From Bacteroidota bacterium (GTDB taxonomy: Bacteria; Bacteroidota; Bacteroidia; Sphingobacteriales; Sphingobacteriaceae), in assembly GCA_023427985.1 (NCBI GenBank), contig JAEYZM010000029.1, positions 1 through 64,000 of the forward strand: DNA of 64,000 nucleotides. The letters are read 5' to 3'. The notes beneath the pieces are model-generated. The model was not told the origin of the DNA, made no database searches, and was given only the letters and a program-made list of their open reading frames with translations. Below, piece after piece: positions 60,826-64,000 of this stretch. Within the stretch, counting starts at the first letter, position 1. Each line of letters starts with the position of its first letter. The position numbers and the translations under genes were made by a program.

Positions 60826-61797
60826 ATGAACATTAAAGAAATTCAAAAGTATCTAATCGATAACATATCAGAATTAAAATATATAAAGGAACCAAAAGAG
60901 CTTTACGAGCCTCTTGATTATATGATGGCCTTGGGTGGTAAAAGAACTCGGCCTTTAATGGTTTTGATAGCGCACTCACTGTTCAAAAAGGATTATAAAA
61001 AATCAATACATGCAGCATTGGCGATAGAAACTTTTCACAACTTCAGTTTAATCCACGACGATATCATGGATGAGGCGCCACTACGAAGAGGTATGCCAAC
61101 CGTACATGAAAAATGGAACCACAACATCGCTATTCTTTCTGGCGATGTTATGCTAGTAAAAGCATACGAACATTTATGTCAATACGATAACGAACTGTTA
61201 CCATATCTATTAAAATTATTTAATCAAACTGCTATTGAAGTTTGCGAGGGACAACAATTAGATATGTTGTTTGAAAAAGCAAAAGATGTAAGTATCAACC
61301 AATACATCAAAATGATTGAACTTAAGACTGCTGTTTTATTAGCATGTAGTTTAAAAATGGGTGCTTTGATAGCAGGTGCAGCTCATGATGATGCCGATAA
61401 ATTGTATGAATTCGGACGATTGATGGGAATTGCATTTCAATTACGCGACGATTATTTAGATGTATATGCTAATCCAGAAAAATTTGGAAAACAGGTAGGA
61501 GGAGATATCATTGCCAATAAAAAAACCTTACTATGGTTGGAAGCACAAACACTCGCAAATCAAGATCAATTAGCAGAATTCAATCATTGGGAAAGCCAAG
61601 AAGTTTTCAGAGCAGAAGATAAGGTAAATGCCATCACCAAAATTTACAACGAGTTAAACATTCCAAAAATTACTGAAGATAAAATTAACGAATTTGCAAA
61701 TAAGGCATTCCAAATATTAGATAGTATTCATGCCGATGTAGAAGCGAAAGGAATATTGTTGAAACTTTCAGAGGAGTTGCTGATTAGAGAGTCTTGA
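60826..61797 (+). CDS. Polyprenyl diphosphate synthase (trans-isoprenyl)
   Basis: 323 residues. First aspartate-rich motif HDDIMDEAPLRRGMPTVH near residue 85, GGKRTRPLMVLI at residue 37, second motif FQLRDDYLDVYA near residue 205, then GKQVGGDIIANKKTLLW. It condenses isopentenyl diphosphate onto an allylic primer to make a C20 or longer chain, for example the menaquinone side chain; product length is not visible. It follows rnr by 14 nt and converges with a small minus-strand gene (14-bp overlap). Confidence 0.93.
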   Translation: MNIKEIQKYLIDNISELKYIKEPKELYEPLDYMMALGGKRTRPLMVLIAHSLFKKDYKKSIHAALAIETFHNFSLIHDDIMDEAPLRRGMPTVHEKWNHNIAILSGDVMLVKAYEHLCQYDNELLPYLLKLFNQTAIEVCEGQQLDMLFEKAKDVSINQYIKMIELKTAVLLACSLKMGALIAGAAHDDADKLYEFGRLMGIAFQLRDDYLDVYANPEKFGKQVGGDIIANKKTLLWLEAQTLANQDQLAEFNHWESQEVFRAEDKVNAITKIYNELNIPKITEDKINEFANKAFQILDSIHADVEAKGILLKLSEELLIRES

Positions 61798-62092
61798 TAA
61801 TATCATTTCCATAAGTTTTACCAGCAAGTACAGAATAGCTATTGAATCTTTCATTGGGATAAGTAAATAAATTCAGCCATTCATTGCATCGTTGATAGCG
61901 CAACTTTATAATCGTATTCTTTTTAGAATAGTTTATTGAGTGAGATTCAGCTAAATAGTCGGGATTAATGGTCATGCCACCTAGACCTAGGTCCAACCAT
62001 AACTTAGTCTTGTTACTTTCAGATAAATTTTGAGAATATAGCTGAGTTGAACACAATAGAAATAAAAATAAAATACTTCTTTGACTTTTCAT
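61784..62092 (-). CDS. Small secreted protein, probably truncated outer-membrane barrel
   Basis: 102 residues: signal peptide (SILFLFLLCSTQLYSQ), then KLWLDLGLGGMTINPDYL and SYSVLAGKTYGNDIIKTL. The alternating strands look like the first part of a small barrel, but the protein stops where more strands would be expected and its 3' end overlaps the polyprenyl synthase gene by 14 bp. The ATG directly abuts the T-run of the secDF terminator, leaving no room for a separate leader. It may be a decaying gene. Family not recognised. Confidence 0.5.
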   Translation of the reverse strand: MKSQRSILFLFLLCSTQLYSQNLSESNKTKLWLDLGLGGMTINPDYLAESHSINYSKKNTIIKLRYQRCNEWLNLFTYPNERFNSYSVLAGKTYGNDIIKTL

Positions 62093-62124
62093 AAAAAAGA
62101 AAAGCTTCCAAAAGGAAGCTTTTC
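62093..62124 (-). terminator. Terminator of secDF
   Basis: GAAAAGCTTCC and GGAAGCTTTTC (62124-62114 and 62109-62099 on the minus strand) form a perfect 11-bp stem with a 4-nt loop, followed by six T. Confidence 0.9.
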
Positions 62125-62143
62125 AAATATAATAAAATAATTA

Positions 62144-64000
62144 TTATTTCTTTTTACGAATAAAGTCTACAACAATAGGGGTTGCAACGAATAACGATGA
62201 ATATGTTCCGAAGATAACACCAATTAACATCGCGAACGAGAATCCTCTTAAAATTTCACCACCAAATATGAATAAAATTATAAGTACGAACATTGTTGTT
62301 AAACCAGTTACCATTGTTCTACTTAATGTACTGTTTAAAGCGTTGTTAATTACAGGAGCTAATCCTTCATCTTTAGTATGATGAACGCTCATGTATTCAC
62401 GAACACGGTCAAAGACTACCACTGTATCGTTCATAGAATAACCCATAACAGTTAATACCGCTGCTATAAATTGCTGATCAATATCTAATGAGAATGGTAA
62501 TATTCCATTGAAGATTGAGAACAAGGAAATTAAGATTAATACGTCGTGTAGCAATGAGACAATTGCCCCCATACCGAATTGCCATTTCTTAAATCGAATA
62601 TAGATATAGAAGAACACTGCGGCTAATGATAATACGATGGCCCAAACTGCGGATTTTTTAATATCGTCTGCAATAGTAGGACCTACCTTTTGTGAAGATA
62701 GAATTGAGGCTTTGTTACCTTGAATTTTTGAAACACCTGCCATCAATTTACCTTCTACTTGTTTCTCAGCCTCGTCACCACCTTTCTCAATTAAATAACT
62801 CGTAGTTACTTTTACCTGATTGCTAGAACCAAAAGTTTTAACTTCTGGTGCACCACCAAATTCAGCAGTTAAGGCTTCACGAACATCGTTAGTTGATACC
62901 GATTGTTCAAAACGAACTACATAAGTACGGCCACCTTTAAAATCAACACCGAAACTTAATCCTCTAAAGATTAAAGAAACAATACCTGCTGTGATAATGA
63001 TACCAGAAATCGTATAGAATACTTTTCTATTTGATAAGAAGTCGAAGTTTGCATTTTTAAAGAATCCTTCAGTGAATTTATTAGTAAATGAAACTACTTT
63101 ATCTTTTGCAATTAAACCATCAAATATTAGACGAGTAATAAATATTGCTGCAAATAATGAGGTTACAATACCAATAATTAAAGTACTTGCGAATCCTAAA
63201 ATTGGACCTGAACCAAATGCGTACAAAATAATACCAGAGATTAAAGTTACAACGTTGGCATCAATAATTGATGAATACGCGTTTCTATAACCATCTGCAA
63301 TTGCTAGTCGGAACGACTTTCCTGCAGCTAATTCTTCTCTTACACGTTCGTAAATTAATACGTTAGCATCGACCGACATACCTATTGTTAATACGATACC
63401 AGCGATACCAGGTAATGTTAACACAGCACCTAAAGATGCAAGTACTCCCATGATAAAGAATACGTTTGCAAACAATGCAATATCTGCAATTAATCCAGCC
63501 CTGTTGTAATACATCGCCATAAATATTAAAACAACGATTAAGCCCACAACAGATGAAATTAGACCAGCATCAATTGCCTCTTGACCTAATGATGGACCTA
63601 CAATTGCCTCTTCAACAATCTTAGCAGGTGCAGGAAGTTTACCAGCTTTCAAAACGTTCGCTAAGTCTTTTGTTTCATCCTGAGTAAAGCTACCAGAGAT
63701 GTTAGACACACCACCTGAAATTTCTTGCTGTACGGTAGGAGCAGAGTAAACGTAATTATCTAAAACAATTGCAATAGATTTTTTATTGTTCGGATCAGCA
63801 GCTGCTTCTGCAGTCATTCTTCTCCAAACCTTAGCACCATCGGCATTCATTGCCATGATTACTTCAGGATTTCCTTTTTGATCGATATCAGCTCTAGCAT
63901 CTGAGATTACATCACCACCTAATGCAGCATTACCGTCTCTTGTGTTTGATTTAATCGCGTATAACTCATATACATTTTGCTTATTAATCGCTTTTACTCC
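62144..64000 (-). CDS. secDF: Protein translocase subunit SecDF (5' partial)
   Basis: The frame is open to the window edge, giving the last 618 residues. The SecD part shows IAIVLDNYVYSAPTVQQEISGGVSNISG and helices with SVDANVLIYERVREELAAG; the SecF part has GVDFKGGRTYVVRF, LHDVLILISLFSIF and GYSMNDTVVVFDRVREYM. SecD and SecF are fused in one polypeptide, as is common in Bacteroidota. The complex uses proton flow to complete Sec export on the periplasmic side. The internal Met at 63856 is not the start. Confidence 0.96.
   Translation of the reverse strand, partial: GVKAINKQNVYELYAIKSNTRDGNAALGGDVISDARADIDQKGNPEVIMAMNADGAKVWRRMTAEAAADPNNKKSIAIVLDNYVYSAPTVQQEISGGVSNISGSFTQDETKDLANVLKAGKLPAPAKIVEEAIVGPSLGQEAIDAGLISSVVGLIVVLIFMAMYYNRAGLIADIALFANVFFIMGVLASLGAVLTLPGIAGIVLTIGMSVDANVLIYERVREELAAGKSFRLAIADGYRNAYSSIIDANVVTLISGIILYAFGSGPILGFASTLIIGIVTSLFAAIFITRLIFDGLIAKDKVVSFTNKFTEGFFKNANFDFLSNRKVFYTISGIIITAGIVSLIFRGLSFGVDFKGGRTYVVRFEQSVSTNDVREALTAEFGGAPEVKTFGSSNQVKVTTSYLIEKGGDEAEKQVEGKLMAGVSKIQGNKASILSSQKVGPTIADDIKKSAVWAIVLSLAAVFFYIYIRFKKWQFGMGAIVSLLHDVLILISLFSIFNGILPFSLDIDQQFIAAVLTVMGYSMNDTVVVFDRVREYMSVHHTKDEGLAPVINNALNSTLSRTMVTGLTTMFVLIILFIFGGEILRGFSFAMLIGVIFGTYSSLFVATPIVVDFIRKKK

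Overview
The window is a low-GC (mid-30s %, by eye), densely coded stretch from a member of the Bacteroidota. Support: type IX secretion sorting tails (a type A-like tail on the gene at 30926-32251, a gliding/type B-like tail on the gene at 46374-47927), a fused SecDF, the futalosine-pathway menaquinone gene mqnC, lipoproteins and outer-membrane barrels of Bacteroidota type, absence of Shine-Dalgarno sites, and many copies of the Bacteroidota -7 promoter element TAnnTTTG. The class cannot be fixed from the sequence alone; a chitinophagal, sphingobacterial or saprospiral relative is my guess.

Layout. 1-3263: tail of a Lys/Ala-rich histone-like protein, then ppk1-ppx (polyphosphate). 3284-9175: queD-like gene, YD-repeat lipoprotein, icd (minus), tRNA-Ser, a small HMA-like protein with an MFS transporter, and a repeat-rich surface protein. 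9185-9239: a perfect palindrome and TTCG-type repeats between convergent genes. 9230-16560: thioesterase, patatin/barrel fusion, SAM hydrolase pair, phoH, purC, STAS protein, rnz. 16574-21069: envelope block (MCE/MlaD protein and amidase facing an LptD homologue). 21071-31000: SMR exporter, DUF4197 lipoprotein, cinA, 2-oxoacid dehydrogenase E2, barrel protein, lysC-GNAT-yggS operon, DUF4296 lipoprotein, mutS2. 30926-40665: T9SS amidase, the CoA-transferase pair scoA/scoB split by a large membrane protein, then a glycan locus made of GT2, methyltransferase and, converging on them, a polytopic GT-C-like protein, a UbiA-type phosphoribosyltransferase-like enzyme and a HAD phosphatase. 40743-46362: charged small protein, scpB, mqnC, a TlpA-like protein lacking one catalytic Cys, an active/inactive M16 peptidase pair. 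46374-64000: T9SS surface protein, guaB behind a strong start-proximal hairpin, LOG protein, acyl-CoA carboxylase beta, xseAB, topA with a KAAP tail, two unknowns, fused oligopeptide ABC ATPase, rnr, polyprenyl synthase, a truncated-looking secreted protein, and secDF running off the end.

Most genes are ordinary housekeeping genes. No CRISPR array, insertion sequence, prophage or recognisable defence island is visible. The strongest candidates for new biology are (i) the polyprenyl-phosphoribose-like mini-pathway in the 33-40.7 kb glycan locus, (ii) a group of genes whose TAnnTTTG element sits 3-4 nt before the ATG, suggesting leaderless mRNAs, and (iii) the 12-bp perfect hairpin that fills the guaB leader. 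No gene-free stretch exceeds about 300 bases.
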